This document shows positions 1 to 5,368 of a stretch of 5,368 bases of DNA, piece by piece. This DNA is from Thermococcus sp. (GTDB lineage Archaea > Methanobacteriota_B > Thermococci > Thermococcales > Thermococcaceae). Both the position numbers and the translations under genes were made by a program. Within the stretch, counting starts at the first letter, position 1. Each line of letters opens with the position of its first letter. The notes under the pieces are model-generated. The model ran no database searches, was not told the origin of the DNA, and saw only the letters and a program-made list of their open reading frames with translations. The stretch is from assembly GCA_027062125.1 (NCBI GenBank), contig JAMOTW010000135.1, forward strand, positions 1 through 5,368, written 5' to 3'.

Positions 1-1671
1 AAGGGGAGGTTAGTCCTGCCTGAGAGCGCCCGCTTTCTGGAGGAGTTCGAACCCACCGCCGATGGGGAGGAGATACTCCGCAGGCAGGCCTACTTCAGGG
101 AAAACCTCCCCCGGATAAGGCCCGAGCTGAAGGGCTACATCTCCAGGGTGAAGCCGATAAAATTCAGACGTGATTTTCTCCACGATAGGATTCTCGTCGT
201 CGATGGGTCCGAGCTTGAGCGGGCCGAGAAGCTGGGCCTCTGCGAGGTGACCACCAGCGTCGAGGATACCGAAGGATACCCCCTCGTTCTGAGCACAGTC
301 GGTTACGGGATGGACGTTGAGCTCGTTCCCTCCCAGATAGCTCCGGAACTCTACGTGATGCCCCTCTGGGAGAACAGGGAAACGCTCAAGGCCCTCGCCA
401 AAATCGGTGAGCTGACTGGAAGGGAGAGCGTCGCGGGGGAGATTTTGAAGTCCCTCGAGAGCCTAAGGGAGGTTATGGAAAAGCGAAAGATCCTCGACGA
501 CCTCGAGGAGCTGATAGCTGAGAAGGAGCGCGAGCTCAACGAGAGGATTTCAGAGAAGCTCGAGAAGTTCAGCCTCACCCTCAGCGGGAAGGAACTCCTT
601 GAATTCCTGAACGAGCTAAAGGCCGGGAACTACGAGGCCATATTTTCCCACTTTGGTGAGGTGGAGGGCGAGATACTCGACCTGATAAATGAAGCCGAGA
701 ACGAGCTGAGCGAGAGGCTCGGCGTTACAGTTGAGCTGTTTTCAAGGGAGGAGCTCTATCCCGTATCCGTGCCCCCGGAAAGAGTCGAAATGCTCAGGGA
801 GGAGCTCGAAAAGGAGCTGAAGGTCGAGCTCTACCTCAGGAACAGGGAAATACTTGAGGAAGTTATGCCGCTCCTCCAGAGGCTTAAAGAAGAGCTCTCC
901 GCCGTCTACGAGCTCGACTTTCTCCAGGCAGTGAAGGGTTTCACCGATAATTTCAACTTCCCGGAGCTTCACGAAGGGGGCATCGCATTCGTCAACGGGA
1001 GGCACCTCTTCATCGAGAACCCCCAGCCGGTGAGCTACATCGTTGGAAAAATGCCCCAAGGCTTCGATGTTCCCGGTTCCAGCGTCGTCGGGGACGAGAA
1101 GGTGGTAATACTCACCGGTGCCAACAGCGGTGGAAAGACCTCCCTGCTGGAGCTGATGACCCAGATAACCCTTCTGGCACACATGGGGCTTCCTGTTCCC
1201 GCAGAGAAAGCGTGGGTGGAACCCCTCGACGAGGTTTTCTTCTTCAGGAGGAAGAGGAGCGCCTACGGTGCCGGTGCCTTCGAGACGGCCCTAAAATCCT
1301 TCGTCAGGGCCCTTCGCGGAGGGGGCAGAAAGCTGATACTCATAGACGAGTTCGAGGCCATAACCGAGCCCGGCGCGGCCGTCAAGATAATTGGTGAACT
1401 CCTCAAGGTGGCCTATGAGAAGGGCTTCTACGTTGTCATAGTGTCACACCTGGGTGAAGACCTCAGGAAGGAGCTGCCCTTCGCGAGGGTGGACGGGATA
1501 GAGGCCAAAGGCCTGGACGAGAAGCTCAACCTCATCGTCGACAGGCAGCCTGTCTTCGGAAAGCTCGGAAGGAGCACGCCGGAGCTCATCGTTGAAAGCC
1601 TTGCGAGAAAGAAGCGCGGAAGGGAGAGGGAAATCTTCGAGAGAGTTCTACGGGCATTCAGGCAGGAGTGA
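1..1671 (+). CDS. MutS-family ATPase, MutS2/MutS5-like (5' end outside window)
   Basis: The frame is open from the first base, so the gene starts upstream and 556 residues are visible; the GTG at 148 lies inside this open frame and is not the start. The C-terminal half is a MutS-type ABC ATPase. Counting from window base 1, it has Walker A GANSGGKTS at residues 373-381, a degenerate signature loop around GAGAFE near 423-428, Walker B LILIDE ending in D449-E450, and the H-loop VIVSH with H483. Before it lie long charged helices (about residues 115-300) that fit the lever/clamp region. No mismatch-recognition domain is evident in the visible part, and there is no Smr nuclease domain at the C terminus. 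Known for the family: archaeal MutS2/MutS5-like proteins are DNA-binding ATPases linked to branched DNA rather than classical mismatch repair. Inferred: a cytosolic DNA-junction-binding ATPase. The family is confident; the subfamily is less so because the N terminus is missing. Confidence 0.9.
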   Translation, partial: KGRLVLPESARFLEEFEPTADGEEILRRQAYFRENLPRIRPELKGYISRVKPIKFRRDFLHDRILVVDGSELERAEKLGLCEVTTSVEDTEGYPLVLSTVGYGMDVELVPSQIAPELYVMPLWENRETLKALAKIGELTGRESVAGEILKSLESLREVMEKRKILDDLEELIAEKERELNERISEKLEKFSLTLSGKELLEFLNELKAGNYEAIFSHFGEVEGEILDLINEAENELSERLGVTVELFSREELYPVSVPPERVEMLREELEKELKVELYLRNREILEEVMPLLQRLKEELSAVYELDFLQAVKGFTDNFNFPELHEGGIAFVNGRHLFIENPQPVSYIVGKMPQGFDVPGSSVVGDEKVVILTGANSGGKTSLLELMTQITLLAHMGLPVPAEKAWVEPLDEVFFFRRKRSAYGAGAFETALKSFVRALRGGGRKLILIDEFEAITEPGAAVKIIGELLKVAYEKGFYVVIVSHLGEDLRKELPFARVDGIEAKGLDEKLNLIVDRQPVFGKLGRSTPELIVESLARKKRGREREIFERVLRAFRQE

Positions 1672-1702
1672 GTTCTGTACTCTGTCCTTGTGCAGTGACG
1701 AA

Positions 1703-1712
1703 ATGCATGCAT
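1703..1712. repeat. 10-bp perfect palindrome ATGCATGCAT
   Basis: This self-complementary decamer lies in the intergenic region between the MutS-like gene and the ATPase gene, four bases before a larger palindrome. It is short and built of repeated ATGC, so it may be chance. It is recorded because two palindromes share a 94-bp spacer. Confidence 0.4.
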
Positions 1713-1715
1713 ATC

Positions 1716-1731
1716 GTCCTCACGTGAGGAC
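1716..1731. promoter_or_regulatory. 16-bp perfect palindrome abutting TATA box; candidate operator
   Basis: GTCCTCACGTGAGGAC is identical to its own reverse complement and ends four bases before the TATA box at 1736. It therefore touches or overlaps the position where TFB would contact the BRE. A homodimeric repressor bound here could block pre-initiation complex assembly at the downstream ATPase gene. No T-tract follows, so it does not look like a terminator of the upstream gene. The palindrome is seen directly; its role as an operator is inferred. Confidence 0.5.
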
Positions 1732-1735
1732 AAGA

Positions 1736-1743
1736 TTTATAAA
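1736..1743 (+). promoter_or_regulatory. TATA box of the ATPase gene (leaderless promoter)
   Basis: TTTATAAA is a strong archaeal TATA box, preceded by the purine-rich bases ACAAGA that can serve as BRE. Archaeal transcription usually starts about 25-27 bases downstream of the box centre, which puts the start at or next to the ATG at 1766. The mRNA is therefore probably leaderless, and the weak GAGG at 1757-1760 would not be in it. This supports independent transcription from the MutS-like gene. Confidence 0.7.
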
Positions 1744-1765
1744 GAAATGACGCGTAGAGGGCATC

Positions 1766-2940
1766 ATGGAGGACAGGATATTAACTTCCCTGGTAGCAAC
1801 GAGCCGGCGGTTGATGGCGTGGGCGAAAAAATTCCCAAAGAAGCGCTTTCTTTACCCGGAGCTAAAAAGGATAGACGAGGAATACTACGTTGGCATCAAG
1901 GGACTTCGGGGCGTTGGCAAAACGGTTCTAATGCTCCAGCTTGCCGCAGAAATGGAGAAGAGCGTATATTTCTCGGCGGATTCCACGCTTATAAAGCCCT
2001 TCTCCCTCTACGAGGTTGTTAACGCTCTCTCCAACCTCGGATACAGGAACGTCTTCATAGATGAAATCCACAGGAAACCCGACTGGGCGGAAGATCTAAA
2101 AACTCTGTACGACGAGCACGAGGTTAGGATATTCTTTTCAGGATCATCCGCCATTGATATCCTTCACTCCGGAGCGGACCTGTCCCGTAGAGTCGTGCTG
2201 AAGGAACTGCCCCCTGCATCGTTTAGGGAGTGGCTGAACATCCGAAAGGGTGTGGATGTGCCCGCCCACTCATTGGAAGAAGTGATTTCCAGACCGTTCG
2301 ACCTGACAGAGATGTACATGGAACTCCACGCCCTCTGGAGGGAGTACATGGAGAGGGGTGGTGTTCTCTACCCAGAAAGCGGATTCTACGATGCCCTTGA
2401 AAACTCCATAAGAAAGGTCATACTCGAAGACCTGTCCGCCCTGAGGGAAATCAGCGTGAAGTACGAGACCGATGCGTACCGCCTGCTCTATCTCGTTGCC
2501 AAATCTGCTCCCTTTGAGGTAAACTACTCCTCAATAGCCAAGGAGCTGGCGTCTCAAAGAACATGGCCATAAGGCTCGTGGAGGATCTCTCCAAAGCGGG
2601 GTTGATATACGCCCTCCAGCCCTGCGGTAGCGTAAGAAAGGAACCAAAGCTCTACCTTACCGTTCCCCTCAGGATGTTCTTTGCCAAAAAGGGCTTCGGC
2701 GTTCATCTGGGTGCCTTGAGGGAAGAGTTCTTCGTGAACCACGTAAAGTGGATCTCCCAACCGTGCTACCTGAAGGGGAAGCGGGGCGAAAAAACGGCAG
2801 ACTTTAAAGTTGGAGACTGGATAATAGAAGTTGGTGGGGAGAAGAAGAGGAGATACCAGAGGCCGGATTACATAGCCGTGGACGGACTGCTGACCGGAAA
2901 CGGCAGGATTCCGCTCTTCCTTTTCGGTTTAGTCTATTGA
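1766..2940 (+). pseudogene. AAA ATPase with C-terminal DUF4143-type domain, frameshifted near 2548
   Basis: Two overlapping frames encode one protein of about 390 residues. The first (1766-2572) carries the ATPase: Walker A GLRGVGKT at residues 46-53, Walker B VFIDEIH at 96-102, a sensor-like FFSGSSA at 123-129, an arginine pair at 141-142 and the family-typical LPPASFREWL at 148-157. It ends after SIAKELASQRTWP. The second (ATG at 2563, open from 2518, stop 2938-2940) continues a winged helix, VSKNMAIRLVEDLSKAGLIY. It then carries a PD-(D/E)XK-like tail (REEF, TADFKV, IIEVGGEKK). Restoring one G near 2548 joins them as KELGVSKNMAIRL, the expected helix-turn-helix. The family is common and variable in archaea; its cellular role is poorly known. 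The ATG at 1766 fits the promoter. The break could be a real mutation or a sequencing error. Residues on both sides look intact, so any loss is recent. Confidence 0.8.
2546..2553 (+). other. Frameshift site (one G apparently missing)
   Basis: The bases CTGGCGTC read as Leu-Ala in the upstream frame. With one more G (CTGGGCGTC) they read Leu-Gly-Val and lead straight into SKNMAIRL in the downstream frame. The shift may formally lie anywhere in 2518-2572, where both frames are open, but protein continuity places it here. There is no slippery heptamer in that overlap, and its longest single-base run is only three. Programmed slippage is therefore unlikely. Confidence 0.75.
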
Positions 2941-2942
2941 GC

Positions 2943-3611
2943 CTACCCGACCCAGCTCCGCTCCCTGTATCTTCCCCTGCTCTCGATCTCTTCCAGCTTC
3001 TCCTTGAGTTCCTCTCTGGCCTTCTCCCCGCGTATCTCCGCGTAGCCTTCTAAAACGGCCTCAAAGCCCCTCTCAAACCAGGTGTAGTGCGTACTTTCCA
3101 TGGCGCGCTTGAGAAGGTGCAGGTCAACGCCCTGGGCCTCCAAGGTGGGGTCGAAGTCCGCCAGACCAAAGTCTATCAGGTAGACCTTCCCCTCCCGGAG
3201 TATTATGTTGCTGGTGGTCAGGTCACCGTGGACTATGCCAGCCTCGTGGAGTTTTCCCACCTGCCTACCCACCTCCCTGCACAGCTCAAGCCTCTCCCCC
3301 ATCGGGACCCTCTCGAGGAGCTCCTTGAGGCGGTCGCCCTCTATGAACTCCATGACGATTTTCATGTCATTTAGATCAACCTCGTAGACGTGGGGGCAGT
3401 TCACGCCGAACTCCTTCGCCCTGTGGAGCACCCTCGCCTCCCGAACGGTTCGCTCCTTCCTCAACTTCTCGTCTATCTCTCTTATCCGGTAGCGCTTTGG
3501 AATCCTGTGCTTCACGATGACCTTTTCGCCGGGCAGCAGGTCAGCACCAAAGAACTCGGCAAAGCCCGCCAGGTATATCTTCGCCTCCGCACCCTGTTTT
3601 ATCAGCTCCAC
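2943..3611 (-). CDS. bud32: Bud32 (Kae1-associated kinase/ATPase), KEOPS complex subunit
   Basis: This 222-residue protein matches the usual length of stand-alone archaeal Bud32. It shows the compact RIO-like kinase fold: QGAEAKIY nucleotide-loop segment at residues 6-13, VIVKHR with the ATP-binding lysine at 34, and the Bud32-typical stretch IPKRYR...LRKERTVREAR at 37-60. It also has the catalytic loop HGDLTTSN at 128-135 and the metal-binding DFGLA at 147-151. A basic C-terminal tail, RGRYRERSWVG, is typical of the family. Known for the family: Bud32 acts as an ATPase in KEOPS with Kae1, Cgi121 and Pcc1, supporting formation of t6A37 on ANN-decoding tRNAs. Kae1 is not fused to it and is not in this window. 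The start is GTG at 3611, set by a strong ribosome binding site. The gene is the second of a two-gene operon and ends 2 nt from the convergent ATPase gene. Confidence 0.95.
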   Translation of the reverse strand: MELIKQGAEAKIYLAGFAEFFGADLLPGEKVIVKHRIPKRYRIREIDEKLRKERTVREARVLHRAKEFGVNCPHVYEVDLNDMKIVMEFIEGDRLKELLERVPMGERLELCREVGRQVGKLHEAGIVHGDLTTSNIILREGKVYLIDFGLADFDPTLEAQGVDLHLLKRAMESTHYTWFERGFEAVLEGYAEIRGEKAREELKEKLEEIESRGRYRERSWVG

Positions 3612-3615
3612 GCTC

Positions 3616-3622
3616 TCACCTC
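3616..3622 (-). promoter_or_regulatory. Ribosome binding site of bud32 overlapping the upstream stop codon
   Basis: On the minus strand GAGGTGA includes the TGA stop of the upstream gene and sits four bases before the GTG start of bud32. This near-ideal archaeal Shine-Dalgarno sequence decides the start choice and implies translational coupling of the two genes. Confidence 0.8.
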
Positions 3623-3924
3623 TCCAGTTTCAACTCTTCTATTAGCTTCTCATAATCCCCCAGCACGGCCCTTATCTCGACTACATTCTCCATCTTGATG
3701 ACGAGCGTCCCAGTATCGTCCTTCACAACCAGAACCGCCTTATCAACGTTTCCATTCTCGAGTTTCTCACGGGCGTACCTCAGCTTCTCTTCCATCGAGT
3801 CGAGCATATCATCGAAGAGCGACGCGACGTTCTCCACCTCCACCTTGACTATCCCGTAGTTCTCCAGCCTCCCGAAAATTTCCCTGGCTTTTTCGGGGGC
3901 TATCTCGTATATTCTCGGCTCCAC
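3616..3924 (-). CDS. Conserved-looking hypothetical protein, 102 aa, upstream of bud32
   Basis: I do not recognise this family. The protein is small, acidic and soluble, with no signal peptide or membrane segment. It starts with a short segment (MEPRIYEIAPEKAREIFGRL), followed by a strand-like IVKVEVENV at about 24-32. A long charged helix, SLFDDMLDSMEEKLRYAREKLEN, spans about 35-57. A beta-hairpin-like AVLVVKDDTGTLVIKMENVVEIRAVL spans about 63-88, and a charged C-terminal helix ends the protein. The GTG start is the only sensible one, because an in-frame TGA lies two codons upstream and GGGTG sits six bases before it. Its stop lies four bases before the bud32 start, so the two are co-transcribed and probably coupled. 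It does not resemble Pcc1 or Cgi121 as I know them. A link to KEOPS, tRNA modification or Bud32 regulation is inferred only from this pairing. Confidence 0.8.
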   Translation of the reverse strand: MEPRIYEIAPEKAREIFGRLENYGIVKVEVENVASLFDDMLDSMEEKLRYAREKLENGNVDKAVLVVKDDTGTLVIKMENVVEIRAVLGDYEKLIEELKLER

Positions 3925-3930
3925 GGTTCA

Positions 3931-3935
3931 CACCC
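3931..3935 (-). promoter_or_regulatory. Ribosome binding site of the 102-aa protein gene
   Basis: On the minus strand GGGTG lies six bases upstream of the GTG at 3924. Together with the in-frame stop just upstream of that GTG, it fixes the start of the hypothetical gene. Confidence 0.55.
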
Positions 3936-3955
3936 ATCTTTGATAACCCTTTTCC

Positions 3956-3961
3956 ATTTTA
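3956..3961 (-). promoter_or_regulatory. Weak candidate TATA box for the bud32 operon
   Basis: On the minus strand TAAAAT is preceded by purine-rich GGAGGAAAGGGC and lies about 34 bases from the GTG at 3924. Transcription would start about 7-10 bases before that codon. An alternative AT-rich segment nearer the gene (TTATCAAA, about 3938-3945) is too close to give a leader. The assignment is tentative. Confidence 0.3.
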
Positions 3962-4033
3962 GCCCTTTCCTCCAGATATCCATTGAGTTTCTGTCATATC
4001 AACAAACTTGAACCATTTTTTTGAAATTTTTGA

Positions 4034-4049
4034 CCCAAAACTTTTTATA
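4034..4049 (+). promoter_or_regulatory. BRE/TATA promoter of the thermosome gene
   Basis: CCCAAAAC followed by TTTTTATA is a strong archaeal BRE plus TATA pair. The box centre is near 4046, predicting transcription start at about 4071-4073 and a leader of about 30 bases. The upstream 40 bases are very AT-rich, with two TTTTTGA copies 9 bp apart (4018-4024 and 4027-4033), as expected for a highly expressed gene. Confidence 0.8.
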
Positions 4050-4078
4050 GAGCGCTGACGAAGCGTTTCTGCAAAAAG
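4041..4078. repeat. Nested inverted repeats across thermosome TATA box and transcription start
   Basis: Outer arms CTTTTT (4041-4046) and AAAAAG (4073-4078) and inner arms CGCT (4053-4056) and AGCG (4062-4065) are centred within half a base of each other, around GACGA. The dyad spans the TATA box and the predicted start, a position where archaeal repressors commonly bind. The spacing does not match the Phr heat-shock operator layout as I know it. The function is inferred and the inner arms are short. Confidence 0.35.
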
Positions 4079-4087
4079 GAATCTGAT

Positions 4088-4094
4088 AGGAGGA
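4088..4094 (+). promoter_or_regulatory. Ribosome binding site of the thermosome gene
   Basis: AGGAGGA lies seven bases upstream of the ATG at 4102. An out-of-frame ATG at 4095 lies between them but is directly adjacent to the site and is not used. The conserved N terminus MAQLSGQPVV confirms 4102. Confidence 0.75.
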
Positions 4095-4101
4095 ATGTCA
4101 A

Positions 4102-5368
4102 ATGGCACAGCTTAGCGGACAGCCGGTTGTTATTCTGCCCGAGGGAACCCAGAGGTACGTCGGAAGGGACGCCCAGAGGCTCAACATTCTCGCCGCGAGG
4201 ATAATCGCGGAGACCGTTAGGACCACCCTCGGTCCGAAGGGAATGGATAAAATGCTCGTCGACAGCCTTGGTGACGTCGTTGTCACCAACGATGGAGCCA
4301 CTATTCTCGACAGGATAGACCTTCAGCACCCGGCCGCCAAGATGATGGTTGAGGTTGCGAAGACTCAGGACAAGGAGGCTGGTGACGGTACCACCACTGC
4401 AGTCGTCATCGCTGGCGAACTCCTCAGGAAGGCCGAGGAGCTCCTCGACCAGAACATTCACCCGAGCATCATCGTTAAGGGCTACACCATGGCCGCCGAG
4501 AAGGCCCAGGAGATACTTCAGGAGATCGCCATAGAGGTCACCCCGGACGACGAGGAGACCCTCATGAAGATAGCCATGACCTCAATCACCGGCAAGAACG
4601 CCGAGAGCCACAAAGAGCTCTTCGCCAGGCTCGCCGTTGACGCCGTCAGGCAGGTCGCCGAGAAGAAGGACGGAAAGTTCACCGTGGACATCGACAACAT
4701 CAAGATCGAGAAGAAGGCCGGTGAGAGCGTCGAGGAGAGCGAGCTCATCCGCGGTGTGGTTATCGACAAGGAGCGCGTCCATCCCAGGATGCCAAAGAAG
4801 GTTGAGAACGCGAAGATCGCCCTCATAAACGAGGCCCTCGAGGTCAAGAAGACCGAGACCGACGCCAAGATAAACATCACCAGCCCCGACCAGCTCATGA
4901 GCTTCCTCGAGCAGGAGGAGAAGATGCTCAAGGAGATGGTCGACAAGATCGCCGCCACCGGTGCGAACGTTCTCTTCGTCCAGAAGGGCATTGACGACCT
5001 CGCCCAGCACTACCTCGCCAAGAAGGGCATCCTCGCCGTGAGGAGGGTCAAGAAGAGTGACATGGAGAAGCTCGCCAAGGCCACCGGAGCTAAGGTCGTT
5101 ACCAACGTTAAGGACCTCACCCCAGAGGACCTCGGCCACGCCGACCTCGTTGAGGAGCGCAAGATCGCCGGCGAGAGCATGATTTTCGTTGAGGGCTGCA
5201 GGAACCCGAAGGCTGTGACCATACTCATCCGCGGCGGCACCGAGCACGTCATCGACGAGGTTGAGCGCGCCCTTGAGGACGCCATCAAGGTCGTCAAGGA
5301 CGTCATGGAGGACGGCTACGTTCTCCCGGCCGGAGGTGCCGGCGAGATAGAGCTCAGCATCAGGCTCG
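4102..5368 (+). CDS. thsB: Thermosome (group II chaperonin) beta-type subunit, 3' end outside window
   Basis: The protein is one subunit type of the cytosolic double-ring, ATP-driven chaperonin that refolds proteins at high temperature. Of the roughly 545 residues usual for the family, 422 are visible. Seen: TLGPKGMDKM at 42-51, TNDGATIL at 62-69 with D64, the nucleotide/Mg-binding GDGTT at 94-98, the apical domain through the middle, and D393 in LEDAIKVV, the position of the catalytic aspartate. GGAGE follows at 411-415. Features such as LDRIDLQHPA, MTSITGKNAESHKELF and QLMSFLEQEE match the Thermococcus beta subunit (CpkB type, heat-inducible in T. kodakarensis) better than the alpha (CpkA) type, as recalled. 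A GGM-rich C-terminal tail would be expected beyond the window. Codon use is strongly biased to AAG, GAG, CTC and ATC, fitting very high expression. It is divergent from the bud32 operon and has its own promoter. Confidence 0.96.
   Translation, partial: MAQLSGQPVVILPEGTQRYVGRDAQRLNILAARIIAETVRTTLGPKGMDKMLVDSLGDVVVTNDGATILDRIDLQHPAAKMMVEVAKTQDKEAGDGTTTAVVIAGELLRKAEELLDQNIHPSIIVKGYTMAAEKAQEILQEIAIEVTPDDEETLMKIAMTSITGKNAESHKELFARLAVDAVRQVAEKKDGKFTVDIDNIKIEKKAGESVEESELIRGVVIDKERVHPRMPKKVENAKIALINEALEVKKTETDAKINITSPDQLMSFLEQEEKMLKEMVDKIAATGANVLFVQKGIDDLAQHYLAKKGILAVRRVKKSDMEKLAKATGAKVVTNVKDLTPEDLGHADLVEERKIAGESMIFVEGCRNPKAVTILIRGGTEHVIDEVERALEDAIKVVKDVMEDGYVLPAGGAGEIELSIRL

Noticed and set aside
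148..150. GTG at 148 as the start of the MutS-like gene
   Set aside because: The same frame is open and protein-like back to base 1 (for example RRQAYFRENLPRIRPELKGYISR), so the true start lies upstream of the window.
742..1182. 146-aa minus-strand open frame opposite the MutS-like gene
   Set aside because: It lies wholly antisense to the ATPase core of a clear gene and has no domain or promoter.
1716..1731. The 16-bp palindrome as terminator of the MutS-like gene
   Set aside because: No T-tract follows, the hairpin would have no loop, and its position tight against a TATA box fits regulation of the next gene better.
1747..2022. Plus-strand open frame starting at ATG 1747
   Set aside because: It overlaps the Walker A region of the ATPase in another frame, its translation has no family features, and its ATG lies before the predicted transcription start.
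2518..2572. Programmed -1 ribosomal frameshifting in the ATPase gene
   Set aside because: The overlap of the two frames contains no slippery heptamer and no single-base run longer than three; a one-base deletion explains it more simply.
3087..3698. Plus-strand open frames opposite bud32 and the 102-aa gene
   Set aside because: Shadows of clear minus-strand genes; low-complexity translations without ribosome binding sites.
4041..4078. Match to the Phr heat-shock operator
   Set aside because: The outer arms are too far apart and the internal TnAC/GTnA half-sites of the consensus as I recall it are absent.
4582..5247. 221-aa minus-strand open frame opposite the thermosome gene
   Set aside because: Leu/Val/Asp-rich low-complexity translation produced by the strong codon bias of the sense gene; no ribosome binding site and no recognisable domain.

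Overview
The window looks like chromosomal DNA of a hyperthermophilic euryarchaeon of the order Thermococcales, most likely a GC-rich Thermococcus. The basis is a beta-type thermosome subunit very close to those I know from Thermococcus, an archaeal Bud32 kinase, TATA/BRE promoters, GGTG-type ribosome binding sites, and strong use of AAG, GAG, CTC and AGG codons. No RNA gene, CRISPR array or insertion sequence is visible, and no gene-free stretch exceeds 300 bases.

Layout: (1) Positions 1-1671 (+) are the 3' part of a MutS-family ATPase gene of the MutS2/MutS5-like archaeal type; its start lies before the window. (2) Positions 1672-1765 are a short intergenic region with two perfect palindromes, one directly upstream of a clear TATA box. 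(3) Positions 1766-2940 (+) are an AAA/DUF4143-type ATPase gene with its own, apparently leaderless, promoter. It is split by a single-base deletion near 2548 inside a helix-turn-helix segment. (4) On the minus strand, a two-gene operon runs from 3924 down to 2943: an unrecognised 102-residue protein, then bud32 (KEOPS kinase). The operon ends 2 nt from the end of the ATPase gene. (5) Positions 3925-4101 are an AT-rich divergent promoter region. (6) From 4102 to the window end (+) is the thermosome beta-subunit gene, cut off by the window edge after 422 codons.

The genes do not form one pathway. MutS-like protein, Bud32 and thermosome are ordinary housekeeping genes for DNA transactions, tRNA modification and protein folding. 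The ATPase is an accessory-type gene set between them. I see no convincing new multi-gene system. The points most worth a second look are the frameshifted ATPase, the palindrome abutting its promoter, the unknown partner of bud32, and a nested dyad across the thermosome promoter and predicted transcription start.
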